Origin: Streptomyces sp. NBC_00414
GTDB lineage: Bacteria; Actinomycetota; Actinomycetes; Streptomycetales; Streptomycetaceae
NCBI RefSeq assembly: GCF_036038375.1
Contig: NZ_CP107935.1
Span: 5,270,001-5,334,000, forward strand
Reading direction: 5' to 3'
Length of the DNA: 64,000 nucleotides
Shown: positions 14,483 through 24,624 of the stretch, piece after piece
Position numbering within the stretch: the stretch's first letter is position 1
How the letters are laid out: each line of letters starts with the position of its first letter
The notes under the pieces: generated by a model
Databases searched by the model: none
Told to the model about the DNA's origin: nothing
What the model saw: only the letters and a program-made list of their open reading frames with translations
Position numbers and translations under genes: made by a program

Positions 14483-16543
14483 GTGGCCGATTCCGGCAAC
14501 CCCAACGAGAACATCCCGTCCACCGACGCGGCCGCGAAAAGCGGGTCCCACTCCTCGAACGGCGAGGTCACGGCCTCGTACGACGCCAGCGCCATCACCG
14601 TCCTCGAAGGTCTGGACGCGGTCCGCAAGCGACCCGGTATGTATATCGGCTCGACCGGTGAGCGCGGACTCCACCACCTCGTGTACGAGGTGGTCGACAA
14701 CTCCGTCGACGAGGCGCTGGCCGGTCACGCGGACACGATCGACGTCACGATCCTTCCCGACGGTGGCGTGCGCGTCATCGACAACGGCCGCGGCATCCCG
14801 GTGGGCATCGTCCCCTCCGAGGGCAAGCCCGCCGTCGAGGTCGTCCTGACCGTGCTGCACGCGGGCGGCAAGTTCGGCGGCGGCGGTTACGCGGTCTCCG
14901 GTGGTCTGCACGGCGTGGGCGTCTCCGTCGTGAACGCGCTGTCCACCAAGGTGGCCGTCGAGATCAGGACCGAAGGACGCCGCTGGACGCAGGACTACAA
15001 GCTCGGCGTCCCGACGGCCCCGCTGGCCGAGCACGAGGCCACGGACGAGACCGGCACGTCGGTCACCTTCTGGGCCGACGGGGACATCTTCGAGACCACG
15101 GACTACTCCTTCGAGACGCTGTCGCGGCGCTTCCAGGAGATGGCGTTCCTCAACAAGGGTTTGACCATCAAACTCACTGATGAGCGCGACTCGGCGAAGG
15201 CCACGGTAGGTGCCGACGAGGCCGGTGCGGACGAGCCCGTGGAGGTCAAGTCCGTCACGTACCACTACGAGGGCGGCATCGTCGACTTCGTGACGTACCT
15301 CAACTCCCGCAAGGGCGAGGTCATCCACCCCACGGTGATCGACATCGAGGCCGAGGACAAGGAGCGCATGCTCTCCCTCGAAGTCGCGATGCAGTGGAAC
15401 GGCGGCTACAGCGAAGGTGTGTACTCCTTCGCCAACACCATCCACACCCACGAGGGCGGTACGCACGAGGAGGGCTTCCGTGCGGCGCTCACCGGTCTCA
15501 TCAACCGGTACGCGCGCGACAAGAAGCTGCTGCGCGAGAAGGACGACAACCTCACGGGCGACGACATCCGCGAGGGTCTGACGGCGATCATCTCGATCAA
15601 GCTGGGCGAGCCGCAGTTCGAGGGCCAGACCAAGACGAAGCTGGGCAACACCGAGGCGAAGACCTTCGTGCAGAAGGTGGTCCACGAGCACATCAGCGAC
15701 TGGCTGGACCGCAATCCGAACGAGGCCGCGGACATCATCCGCAAGTCCATCCAGGCGGCCACCGCGCGCGTGGCGGCCCGCAAGGCGCGTGACCTCACCC
15801 GCCGCAAGGGGCTCCTGGAGACGGCGTCGCTGCCGGGCAAGCTGAGCGACTGCCAGTCGAACGACCCCACCAAGTGCGAGATCTTCATCGTCGAGGGCGA
15901 CTCCGCCGGCGGTTCGGCCAAGTCCGGCCGGAACCCGCAGTACCAGGCGATCCTTCCGATCCGAGGCAAGATCCTCAACGTCGAGAAGGCGCGGATCGAC
16001 AAGATCCTGCAGAACCAGGAGATCCAGGCGCTGATCTCGGCCTTCGGTACCGGGGTCCACGAGGACTTCGACATCGCGAAGCTCCGCTATCACAAGATCA
16101 TCCTGATGGCGGACGCCGACGTCGACGGCCAGCACATCAACACCCTGCTGCTGACGTTTCTGTTCCGCTTCATGCGGCCGCTGGTCGAGGCCGGGCACGT
16201 GTTCCTGTCCCGCCCGCCGCTCTACAAGATCAAGTGGGGTCGCGACGACTTCGAGTACGCGTACTCGGACCGTGAGCGCGACGCCCTGATCGAGCTCGGC
16301 CGACAGGCCGGCAAGCGCGTCAGGGAGGACTCGATCCAGCGCTTCAAGGGTCTCGGTGAGATGAACGCCGAGGAGCTGCGCATCACGACCATGGACCAGG
16401 AGCACCGCGTGCTCGGCCAGGTCACGCTCGACGACGCCGCACAGGCCGACGACCTCTTCTCGGTCCTGATGGGCGAGGACGTCGAGGCACGCCGCGCGTT
16501 CATCCAGCGCAACGCCAAGGACGTCCGCTTCCTCGACATCTGA
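14483..16543 (+). CDS. gyrB: DNA gyrase subunit B
   Basis: 686 aa from a GTG (MADSGNPNENIPSTDAAAKS), with AGAAAGGG upstream. GHKL ATPase motifs EVVDNSVDEALAG, DNGRGIPVG and GGLHGVGVSVVNAL; Toprim motifs EGDSAGGSA and DADVDGQH; C-terminal FKGLGEMNAEEL. The N-terminus is about 40 residues longer than in E. coli, and the E. coli-specific insert is absent. With GyrA it introduces negative supercoils; it is the target of novobiocin. gyrA follows after 42 bases. Confidence 0.98.
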   Translation: MADSGNPNENIPSTDAAAKSGSHSSNGEVTASYDASAITVLEGLDAVRKRPGMYIGSTGERGLHHLVYEVVDNSVDEALAGHADTIDVTILPDGGVRVIDNGRGIPVGIVPSEGKPAVEVVLTVLHAGGKFGGGGYAVSGGLHGVGVSVVNALSTKVAVEIRTEGRRWTQDYKLGVPTAPLAEHEATDETGTSVTFWADGDIFETTDYSFETLSRRFQEMAFLNKGLTIKLTDERDSAKATVGADEAGADEPVEVKSVTYHYEGGIVDFVTYLNSRKGEVIHPTVIDIEAEDKERMLSLEVAMQWNGGYSEGVYSFANTIHTHEGGTHEEGFRAALTGLINRYARDKKLLREKDDNLTGDDIREGLTAIISIKLGEPQFEGQTKTKLGNTEAKTFVQKVVHEHISDWLDRNPNEAADIIRKSIQAATARVAARKARDLTRRKGLLETASLPGKLSDCQSNDPTKCEIFIVEGDSAGGSAKSGRNPQYQAILPIRGKILNVEKARIDKILQNQEIQALISAFGTGVHEDFDIAKLRYHKIILMADADVDGQHINTLLLTFLFRFMRPLVEAGHVFLSRPPLYKIKWGRDDFEYAYSDRERDALIELGRQAGKRVREDSIQRFKGLGEMNAEELRITTMDQEHRVLGQVTLDDAAQADDLFSVLMGEDVEARRAFIQRNAKDVRFLDI

Positions 16544-16585
16544 GTCGGTCTCAGCTGACCGCGTCAGAAAGGATCTTCACCAGCA

Positions 16586-19201
<2,616 letters not shown>

Positions 19202-19219
19202 CGCGAGGAGTGAGTCATC

Positions 19220-19951
19220 GTGAGCGGAGCCACGGGCGCCGGTTCGACCGATACGGAAACGGACGGCGGCCGTGGCTCCGCCACGGAGGCGACTGACTCC
19301 CATGACTCTCATGGATCCCAGGGGGGAACTGTGACGGACACCCGAGGCCCACAGACGCCGCAGTACGCGGCCGGTGCGGCCCCAGGCTCACCGGTGCCTC
19401 CGGGCCCGGCGGCACCTTCGGGCGCGGCGGCGCCACCGGCGCCGGGCTCGCCCCTGCCCGGTGAGCGGCAGCCGCAGCAGGCCGCCCAGCCGTACCACCC
19501 GCCGCAGGCGTATCCGGCGCACACGGCGCCCGTCGCGGGCACCGTCCGCCGGCCGCGCACCGGGGCGCGCACCACGCCCCGTACCCGCAAGGCACGGCTG
19601 CGCGTGGCCAAGGCCGACCCCTGGTCGGTGATGAAGGTCAGCTTCCTGCTCTCCATCGCGCTCGGCATCTGCACGATCGTCGCGGCCGCGGTGCTGTGGA
19701 TGGTCATGGACGCCATGGGCGTCTTCTCCACCGTGGGCGGCACGATCTCCGAGGCCACCGGATCGAACGAGTCCAACGGCTTCGACCTGCAGTCGTTCCT
19801 GTCGCTGCCGCGGGTCCTCATCTTCACGTCGATCATCGCGGTCATCGACGTCGTCCTCGCCACCGCGCTCGCCACGCTCGGCGCGTTCATCTACAACCTC
19901 TCCGCGGGCTTCGTCGGCGGTGTCGAGCTCACGCTCGCAGAGGACGAGTAA
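19220..19951 (+). CDS. DUF3566 membrane protein
   Basis: 243 aa from a GTG with GAGGAG upstream, 18 bases after gyrA. Residues 1-120 are Gly/Pro/Ala/Gln-rich and basic at the end; the DUF3566 part begins at RKARLRVAKADPWSVMKVSFLLSIALGI and has two membrane helices (about 140-165 and 200-225) with a short loop (SNESNGFDLQSFLSLPRVL). Such proteins follow gyrA across the actinobacteria; the function is unknown. Confidence 0.9.
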   Translation: MSGATGAGSTDTETDGGRGSATEATDSHDSHGSQGGTVTDTRGPQTPQYAAGAAPGSPVPPGPAAPSGAAAPPAPGSPLPGERQPQQAAQPYHPPQAYPAHTAPVAGTVRRPRTGARTTPRTRKARLRVAKADPWSVMKVSFLLSIALGICTIVAAAVLWMVMDAMGVFSTVGGTISEATGSNESNGFDLQSFLSLPRVLIFTSIIAVIDVVLATALATLGAFIYNLSAGFVGGVELTLAEDE

Positions 19952-19974
19952 ACGTTGTCATCACCGCTTCACCG

Positions 19975-20007
19975 CGAGAGCGCATCCCGGCCGGGGGTGC
20001 GCTCTCG
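19975..20007 (+). terminator. terminator after the gyrBA-DUF3566 run
   Basis: Inverted repeat CGAGAGCGCATCCC / GGGGTGCGCTCTCG with a 5-base loop, 23 bases past the DUF3566 stop. Confidence 0.75.
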
Positions 20008-20115
20008 TGCTGTCGGCGGTGTGTTTCCACGCCGTCGCCGGGTGCCGTTCCGTGCCGTCGGCGGGCGGGCTTTCGCGTCGTCCGGGCAGGCTGGGACGGG
20101 CGCCGGATACCGATT

Positions 20116-20144
20116 TTGGGACTGACCCCGTCGTGCGCTAATCT
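20116..20144 (+). promoter_or_regulatory. predicted tRNA-Ile promoter
   Basis: TTGGGA (20116-20121), 17-base spacer, TAATCT (20139-20144), 40 bases upstream of the tRNA. The same TAATCT -10 precedes tRNA-Leu at 48906-48911. Confidence 0.5.
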
Positions 20145-20184
20145 TCAGAGGTCAGCGCGCGGGACATACACCGCAGAGCGCGGC

Positions 20185-20258
20185 GGGGCTATAGCTCAGT
20201 TGGTTAGAGCGCATCCCTGATAAGGATGAGGCCACAGGTTCAAATCCTGTTAGCCCCA
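20185..20258 (+). tRNA. tRNA-Ile (GAT)
   Basis: 74 bases, 7-bp acceptor GGGGCTA/TAGCCCC, D arm GCTCAGTTGGTTAGAGC, anticodon stem CATCC/GGATG around the loop CTGATAA (anticodon GAT at 20219-20221), T arm with GTTCAAATC. CCA is not encoded. Confidence 0.97.
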
Positions 20259-20264
20259 CACGTA

Positions 20265-20300
20265 CGAAGACCCCCAGTCGATTGCGGCTGGGGGTCTTCG
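20265..20300 (+). terminator. tRNA-Ile terminator
   Basis: Perfect 13-bp stem CGAAGACCCCCAG / CTGGGGGTCTTCG (arms 20265-20277, 20288-20300), seven bases after the tRNA. Confidence 0.85.
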
Positions 20301-20429
20301 GCATTCGTGGCTCCACAACCTGCATGGCTTACGGGGCATCCGTGGCATCCGTGGCTGACATCAGCCGTGGAAGCACGTCAGCGGATCCGGCGCCTGTTCC
20401 CGATGTCCCGGTGGGCCTAGGCTCTGCGG

Positions 20430-20783
20430 ATGACCTTGGAATGGGAACAGGTAATCGTTCACTCGGTGGATCCGACGGCCTTGGGCCAGTGGTGGGCCGA
20501 GGCTCTCGGCTGGGTGGTGGTCCACGCCTCCGACGAGGAGTTCGAGATCCGCCCGGCGCCGGATCGCATGCCGGGGTTGGACTTCGTCAAGGTCGGCGAG
20601 AGCAAGCAGGTCAAGAGCCGGCTGCATCTCGACTTCAGGCCCGATGACCAGGCCGCCGAGGTGGCTCGCCTTGAGGCGCACGGCGCGAAGCGTGTCGACA
20701 TCGGTCAGGGTGAGCAGTCGTGGGTCGTTCTGGCGGACCCCGAAGGCAATGAGTTCTGTGTCCTTGGCCAACGGCAGCGGTGA
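20430..20783 (+). CDS. VOC (glyoxalase-like) family protein
   Basis: 117 aa, MTLEWEQVIVHSVDPTALGQ. The two beta-alpha-beta-beta-beta halves of a glyoxalase/bleomycin-resistance fold are visible: DPTALGQWWAEALGWVVV and the second half LHLDFRPDDQ ... WVVLADPEGNEFCVL with the common DPEGNEFC ending. The substrate is unknown. A -10-like TAGGCT (20418-20423) ends six bases before the ATG and there is no ribosome-binding site, so the mRNA is probably leaderless. Confidence 0.88.
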   Translation: MTLEWEQVIVHSVDPTALGQWWAEALGWVVVHASDEEFEIRPAPDRMPGLDFVKVGESKQVKSRLHLDFRPDDQAAEVARLEAHGAKRVDIGQGEQSWVVLADPEGNEFCVLGQRQR

Positions 20784-20881
20784 GCGTGCCTGAGCGCGCG
20801 TCCACGGCGGTTGGCCGGCTGACCACCTGAGGGCCTGACCGCCTGCCGGCCGACCGGCTGAGGGCTCGTCAGGGAGCGCGC

Positions 20882-20917
20882 AGCGCCCCCCTGCTGTCCG
20901 ATGCGCAGGGGGGCGCT
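20882..20917. terminator. bidirectional terminator between VOC gene and the sigma/Wbl operon
   Basis: Inverted repeat AGCGCCCCCCTG / CAGGGGGGCGCT with a 12-base loop, between convergent genes. Confidence 0.75.
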
Positions 20918-20993
20918 CACAGTCCGGTCGACGTGCCTCCCGAGCTTGTCGGCCGGAGTCCGGGGGTGGGGCGGGGCGGGGGCCGGATCCAGG

Positions 20994-21656
20994 TCAGTCG
21001 ACGCCTCGCAGCTCCTCGACGACCCGGGCCAGGTCGTCCTCCAACGCGAGCATGCGTGTGTGGCGGTGGATGTGGGCGTACTGCGCCTCGATCTCCCTGG
21101 CGTCCCTCCACGCGCGCGTGCCGGTGTCCCCGGCACGGCGCACGTGCTGGAAGAGAGGGACCTCCCGGGGCGCCAGCGCCCAGGAGAGCGGCCGGCCCCC
21201 GGCGACGAGGCTCAGGACGTGCCAGTCGCCTGCCGTGCCGTCCGGGGAGGGTGCGGGTGTCGGTGCCACGACGGCTGACGACGGGTGCAGTGCGGCCAGC
21301 CAGGAGAGGAGGTACGCCCTCTCGCGGGCCATGCTTTCGCGCTCGCGTGCGTACGCGTCGGCGTGCCGCTGCCAGCGCGCTGTCCGGGCCCTGGACGCGC
21401 TCAGGTCGTTCGTGAGGCGCTGGAGGCGGTCGATCAGCCGGTGCGTCGTGTCGGGGGCCGCGGGGGGAATCCGGAGGACGGTTCCGACGAACCGGCGGAA
21501 GCGATACGACCGGCCTGTGGACGCGTGGGATCCGCTTCGGCCGAACCGCTTACGGCCGAACCACCTTCGGTCGAACCGCTTTCGGCTGGGCTCTGACACG
21601 GCCGGGAGGGGCGGGGCGGCGGGTGGTGCCGGGGGCGAGGCCGGGGAGAGGGACAT
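20994..21656 (-). CDS. Hypothetical protein, last gene of the sigma/Wbl operon
   Basis: 220 aa, ATG with GGAG six bases upstream. Not recognised. The first ~65 residues are Pro/Ala-rich, then a basic Phe/Arg-rich patch (RKRFDRRWFGRKRFGRSG) whose DNA carries a small internal repeat; about residues 70-120 are helical and charged (RLIDRLQRLTNDLSASRARTARWQRH), and a globular C-terminal part has GDWHVLSLVAGGRPLSWALAP and many Arg/His. No signal peptide or membrane helix. It follows the WhiB-like gene by 116 bases on the same strand, so it could be co-transcribed. The basic patch suggests nucleic-acid or membrane contact, but that is a guess. Confidence 0.7.
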   Translation of the reverse strand: MSLSPASPPAPPAAPPLPAVSEPSRKRFDRRWFGRKRFGRSGSHASTGRSYRFRRFVGTVLRIPPAAPDTTHRLIDRLQRLTNDLSASRARTARWQRHADAYARERESMARERAYLLSWLAALHPSSAVVAPTPAPSPDGTAGDWHVLSLVAGGRPLSWALAPREVPLFQHVRRAGDTGTRAWRDAREIEAQYAHIHRHTRMLALEDDLARVVEELRGVD

Positions 21657-21772
21657 GGAGTGCTCCGGGTGCAGTGGGTCTGAGGAGGGCGTGGAGGGGT
21701 GTCTGAGGGGGGAAGGCGTGAGGTGGCCGCGTGCTTGAGGCGGCTGTCTGTGTCCGGGGGAGCTGGGGCGGC

Positions 21773-22321
21773 CTAACCGGTCGGGCGGAGGAGCGTGGTG
21801 CCCGTTCGCCGGTATTGGCTGGCCCCCCGGGCGTTGGCGGCCCGGCAGGCGTCGTCCACGGGCTCGCCCCTGCGTACGTGGCGCTGGTACGCCGAGCGTG
21901 TGCCGCAGGGCGCCGGCTCGCTGCGGAGCCGGGGTGCTCGGGCCGGAGGCGGCTGCTCGGGCGGGAGTATGGGTACCCGTTCGAGCCGCTTCTCCAGTGC
22001 GTGGCGCTGAGGGCCGGTCAGGCCCGCGACGATGCCCCCTCGATCACACTTCGGCAGGCCGTCCTCGCGTCGCATGACGGCCACCCGGCACTCCTCGAGG
22101 ACCTCGCAGGAGTGGCACAGGGCCCTGGCGACGGCGCGGGTTCTGTCGGAGAACCACAGCTCGGGGTCCTCGTTCCGGCAGAGGGCGTTCAACTCCCACG
22201 TCCTGCTGCGGCTGTCACGCCGGTCCTGGCCCCGGTCCCGCCCCTGGTTCCGCCCCCGGTCGCGGCCCGGAGCACCGGCCCCGGTGGTCGGCGCTCCCGT
22301 TCCGGCCGCTGCCTCGATCAC
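21773..22321 (-). CDS. WhiB-like (Wbl) iron-sulfur transcription factor with extra C-terminal module
   Basis: 182 aa from a GTG that overlaps the stop of the upstream gene (GTGA), so translationally coupled. Four cysteines C48-x20-C69-x2-C72-x5-C78 (ALCHSCEVLEECRVAV) are the 4Fe-4S ligands of Wbl proteins; the turn motif is GGIVAGLT (95-102), without the usual Trp. Residues 1-40 are disordered and Arg/Asp/Gly-rich. After the Wbl part, residues 138-165 form a separate Cys/His element (CGTRSAYQRHVRRGE ... DACRAANA). Wbl proteins act with sigma factors; an ECF sigma factor is encoded two genes upstream in the same operon. Confidence 0.88.
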   Translation of the reverse strand: MIEAAAGTGAPTTGAGAPGRDRGRNQGRDRGQDRRDSRSRTWELNALCRNEDPELWFSDRTRAVARALCHSCEVLEECRVAVMRREDGLPKCDRGGIVAGLTGPQRHALEKRLERVPILPPEQPPPARAPRLRSEPAPCGTRSAYQRHVRRGEPVDDACRAANARGASQYRRTGTTLLRPTG

Positions 22322-23496
22322 TTCTCGCTCCGTGCCGCAGCCCGGTCCGCGGCCTCCCACGTGGCAGGGCCGGTACGTACGAGCCCTACGCGTCGGTTCC
22401 TCGGGACAGGCGGCCCGCTTGCCGCGTGGGCCAGGGCGGCCGAGGCCGGGAGCGCGGGGGCGGGCAGTTCCCTCACCGGCGTCGGCGTCGGCGTTGCCCG
22501 TGCCGGTGCCGGTGCCGGTGCCTGGGTCGGGGTTGACGGTGTCGGTGTCGGTGTCGGTGTCGGTGCCTGGGTCGGCGTCGGCGTCGGCGTCGGGACGATC
22601 GTGAGTCGGGCCGCGGTGAGCCGGACCGTCCGGGACCGGCGCCCCGCGGGCGGGGACGGAGCCTCCGCGGAGGCACCCGGTCGGGCTGTCACGGCCTCGT
22701 CGGGCCGGCCCGACGAGGCTTCTGGCTCCAGTGCCACCAAAGGCCCCAGCAGAGACGTCACATTGGCGAGCGTGCACCGCTCGGAACGCCCGTCCAGCGA
22801 CAGCAGCGGCATGCCGCCCGGCGTCCGGTCACCGTGGAAGTACCAGACGTCCCCGTGTACGTCCCGCTGCGGTAACGCCAGGTTGTAGGTGAGCCCCTCG
22901 TGCCCGTACTCGTACGTCCGCGGGCCGGAGTCGGCGCCCGGCGCCGTGATGGGAGCCGTGGCGGTGGGGGGAGCCGCGGCCGTGACGGGAGCGGCGGCGG
23001 GCCTGGACCAGGGCGTCTGCCGCCGCTTGTACGCGAGCACCGACACGCGCACGCCGGCATGACGGCTCTCGCCGACGACCGCGTTCCGCAGAGGCGTCTC
23101 GGCGTCACGCCTGATGCCGAAGTGCGCGCGCCACCGCCGCCACTGCTCCTGGTCGGTGACGTGGAGTTCGACGCGTACGCAGTCTCCGTCCGCCCGGATG
23201 CCGTGGACGTCCGGATGCCCGCCGATGTGCTGTGCGACGGTGGCCGCCACCAGTCTGGCCCGCTCGCACGAGTGGTCCCAGGCGAAGGCCTGCTGCTCCA
23301 GTTCCGTCACCTGTCCGGGCACACGGGCCCAGCCGCCGCTCGGCGTGCGGTGCAGGACCAGGCCGAACGTCCGCTCCGGATCCACCAGGAGGCGTGCCAC
23401 GTCGAGGGCGTGGGCGACGGCCCTGGCCTGGTTCGAGGTGCTGACGGAGAGCGCCGTACGGATGACGCGTTCGGCGTGGGGCAGGTTCCTGTTCAT
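22318..23496 (-). CDS. Hypothetical protein encoded between ECF sigma factor and Wbl
   Basis: 392 aa, start MNRNLPHAERVIRTALSVST; both its start (ATGA with the sigma gene) and its stop (GTGA with the wbl gene) overlap neighbours. Not recognised. N-terminal ~150 residues look globular (ARAVAHALDVARLLVDPERTFG, TELEQQAFAWDHSCERARL); another globular part around 200-260 (EYGHEGLTYNLALPQRD, DVWYFHGDRTPGGMPLLSL); then a Thr-Pro linker (a run of TP dipeptides at about 315-355), and a basic tail. No membrane helix. Its position would suit a regulator or partner of the sigma factor, but nothing in the sequence proves this. Confidence 0.75.
   Translation of the reverse strand: MNRNLPHAERVIRTALSVSTSNQARAVAHALDVARLLVDPERTFGLVLHRTPSGGWARVPGQVTELEQQAFAWDHSCERARLVAATVAQHIGGHPDVHGIRADGDCVRVELHVTDQEQWRRWRAHFGIRRDAETPLRNAVVGESRHAGVRVSVLAYKRRQTPWSRPAAAPVTAAAPPTATAPITAPGADSGPRTYEYGHEGLTYNLALPQRDVHGDVWYFHGDRTPGGMPLLSLDGRSERCTLANVTSLLGPLVALEPEASSGRPDEAVTARPGASAEAPSPPAGRRSRTVRLTAARLTIVPTPTPTPTQAPTPTPTPTPSTPTQAPAPAPARATPTPTPVRELPAPALPASAALAHAASGPPVPRNRRVGLVRTGPATWEAADRAAARSEK
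22480..22594. repeat. hexanucleotide runs encoding a Thr-Pro linker
   Basis: Repeated GGTGCC, GGTGTC and GGCGTC hexamers on the plus strand; on the coding (minus) strand they give Thr-Pro and Ala-Pro repeats in the preceding entry. Prone to length change by slippage. Confidence 0.85.
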
Positions 23497-24122
23497 GCCG
23501 CGGCCCCCCTCTCCGACGCCGCACGCAGTTTCTGCCTGGCCCGGAAGGTGAGCGCCTTGACCGCGCCGACGGTGCGCCCCATGGCCCAGGCGGTCTCCTC
23601 GGGCGACATCTCGCCGATGAACCGCAGCTCCATGCACTGCCGTTGATGGGGATTCAGCGTGTGCAGGGCGTTCCGTACGGCTTCGTGGGTCTCGATCGTC
23701 TCCAGTGCGCGCAGCGCGCCCGGTTCGGCGCTGCGGTCGTGCGTGCCGCTGTCCCTCGGTTCGGAGACCAGCGTCTCCAGACGGGAGCGCTTGGTCCGCA
23801 CCTCGTCCAGGTGCAGGTTCTTGGCGATGGTGAGCAGCCATGCGGTGAAGGCCGAGCCCTGCCAGGTGAAGCTGCCGATGTGACGCAGCGCCCTGACGAA
23901 GACCTCCTGGGTGAGGTCCTCGGCCAAGTGCCGGTTCCGGGTGCGGAAGAGGAGGTACCGGTACACGAAGCGCTGGTGATCGACGTATAGGGCCGCGAAT
24001 GCCTCGCGGTCGCCGGCCCGGGCTCGGTCGATCACGTCGACCACATCGGCCATGTCGATCACGTCGACCACATCAATCACGTCGACTACTTCGCTGGCAT
24101 CTCGTCTGATCTGTGCGGACAC
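23493..24122 (-). CDS. ECF-type RNA polymerase sigma factor
   Basis: 209 aa from a GTG (MSAQIRRDASEVVDVIDVVD) with AAGGAG 10 bases upstream; a longer frame to 24263 lacks a ribosome site. Region 2 at about 37-105 (REAFAALYVDHQRFVYRYLL, AEDLTQEVFVRALRHIGSF) and region 4 at about 148-200 (LNPHQRQCMELRFIGEMSPEETAWAMGRTVGAVKALTFRARQKL) are clear. Regions 1 and 3 are absent, as in ECF sigma factors. The N-terminus carries a 9-residue acidic repeat (VVDVIDxxD) encoded by a 27-bp DNA repeat. No zinc-type anti-sigma gene is next to it; the operon continues with an unknown protein, a WhiB-like protein and another unknown. Confidence 0.92.
   Translation of the reverse strand: MSAQIRRDASEVVDVIDVVDVIDMADVVDVIDRARAGDREAFAALYVDHQRFVYRYLLFRTRNRHLAEDLTQEVFVRALRHIGSFTWQGSAFTAWLLTIAKNLHLDEVRTKRSRLETLVSEPRDSGTHDRSAEPGALRALETIETHEAVRNALHTLNPHQRQCMELRFIGEMSPEETAWAMGRTVGAVKALTFRARQKLRAASERGAAA
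24028..24086. repeat. 27-bp tandem repeat in the sigma factor gene
   Basis: TCGATCACGTCGACCACATC occurs at 24028-24047 and 24055-24074, and a third partial copy (AATCACGTCGAC) follows. The period of 27 bases keeps frame and gives 9-residue repeats of Val, Ile and Asp. Confidence 0.9.
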
Positions 24123-24262
24123 GGGCGGAGTGCTCCTTCGTACGAGGACTTGTGGGTTTCGTAGAGGCCCTGGGATCGGGTTCTGGCGTCGGGCCGTGGG
24201 ATCTGGCCGTGGGGCTGGAGGCCCCGCCGGAGTACGCTCCCGGTCGCGATACGCGATATTCA

Positions 24263-24277
24263 TGTAGATGTAGATTC
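24263..24277. promoter_or_regulatory. TGTAGATGTAGATTC repeat, copy 1
   Basis: 15-base sequence found again, exact, at 24471-24485. It is 140 bases upstream of the sigma-factor start, in the divergent control region. Confidence 0.6.
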
Positions 24278-24456
24278 CTGGCGGAGGGTCGGGCCGGGTC
24301 GAGTCGGGCAGGGCGGAGTGAGCCGGTGGCGGTCGGCGATGACCACGGGAGGGCTCGCGAGAGGTGAATGCGTGGCGCTCGATCCGCCCGGTGTCACGCG
24401 TGGATGCTCCGCCGCGTGAGTGATGTGAGGTGCCTGGGGGGCGAGTGATCGATGTT

Positions 24457-24485
24457 ATCTACAGTATGCGTGTAGATGTAGATTC
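24457..24485. promoter_or_regulatory. candidate operator: ATCTACA/TGTAGAT dyad plus repeat copy 2
   Basis: ATCTACA (24457-24463) and TGTAGAT (24471-24477) form a perfect 7-bp inverted repeat around a 7-base spacer; the right arm runs on into a second TGTAGAT half-site (the 15-base repeat). It fits a dimeric HTH regulator, most simply the XRE protein encoded downstream. Confidence 0.6.
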
Positions 24486-24593
24486 GTCAAGCCGCGATGT
24501 CAACGCGGCTCAAGGCGTGAAGAGGGGGCGTGCGGTAGCACTTCAAAGCCGCACGATGCTTCCAGTTGCGAAAACTCGACTGATCGATCTGCG

Positions 24594-24613
24594 ATCTACT
24601 TGCACATGTAGAT
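24594..24613. promoter_or_regulatory. candidate operator: ATCTAC/GTAGAT dyad next to the XRE start
   Basis: ATCTAC (24594-24599) and GTAGAT (24608-24613) with an 8-base spacer, 11 bases before the ATG of the XRE gene. Same half-sites as at 24457-24477. Confidence 0.6.
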
Positions 24614-24624
24614 GCCGATGGTCG

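Noticed and set aside
14084..16405. 773-codon minus-strand frame opposite gyrB
   Set aside because: Antisense shadow of gyrB; sequence composition is that of reversed GC-rich codons.
22480..22600. CRISPR-like array
   Set aside because: The repeats are contiguous hexamers without spacers and lie in coding sequence; no cas genes in the window.
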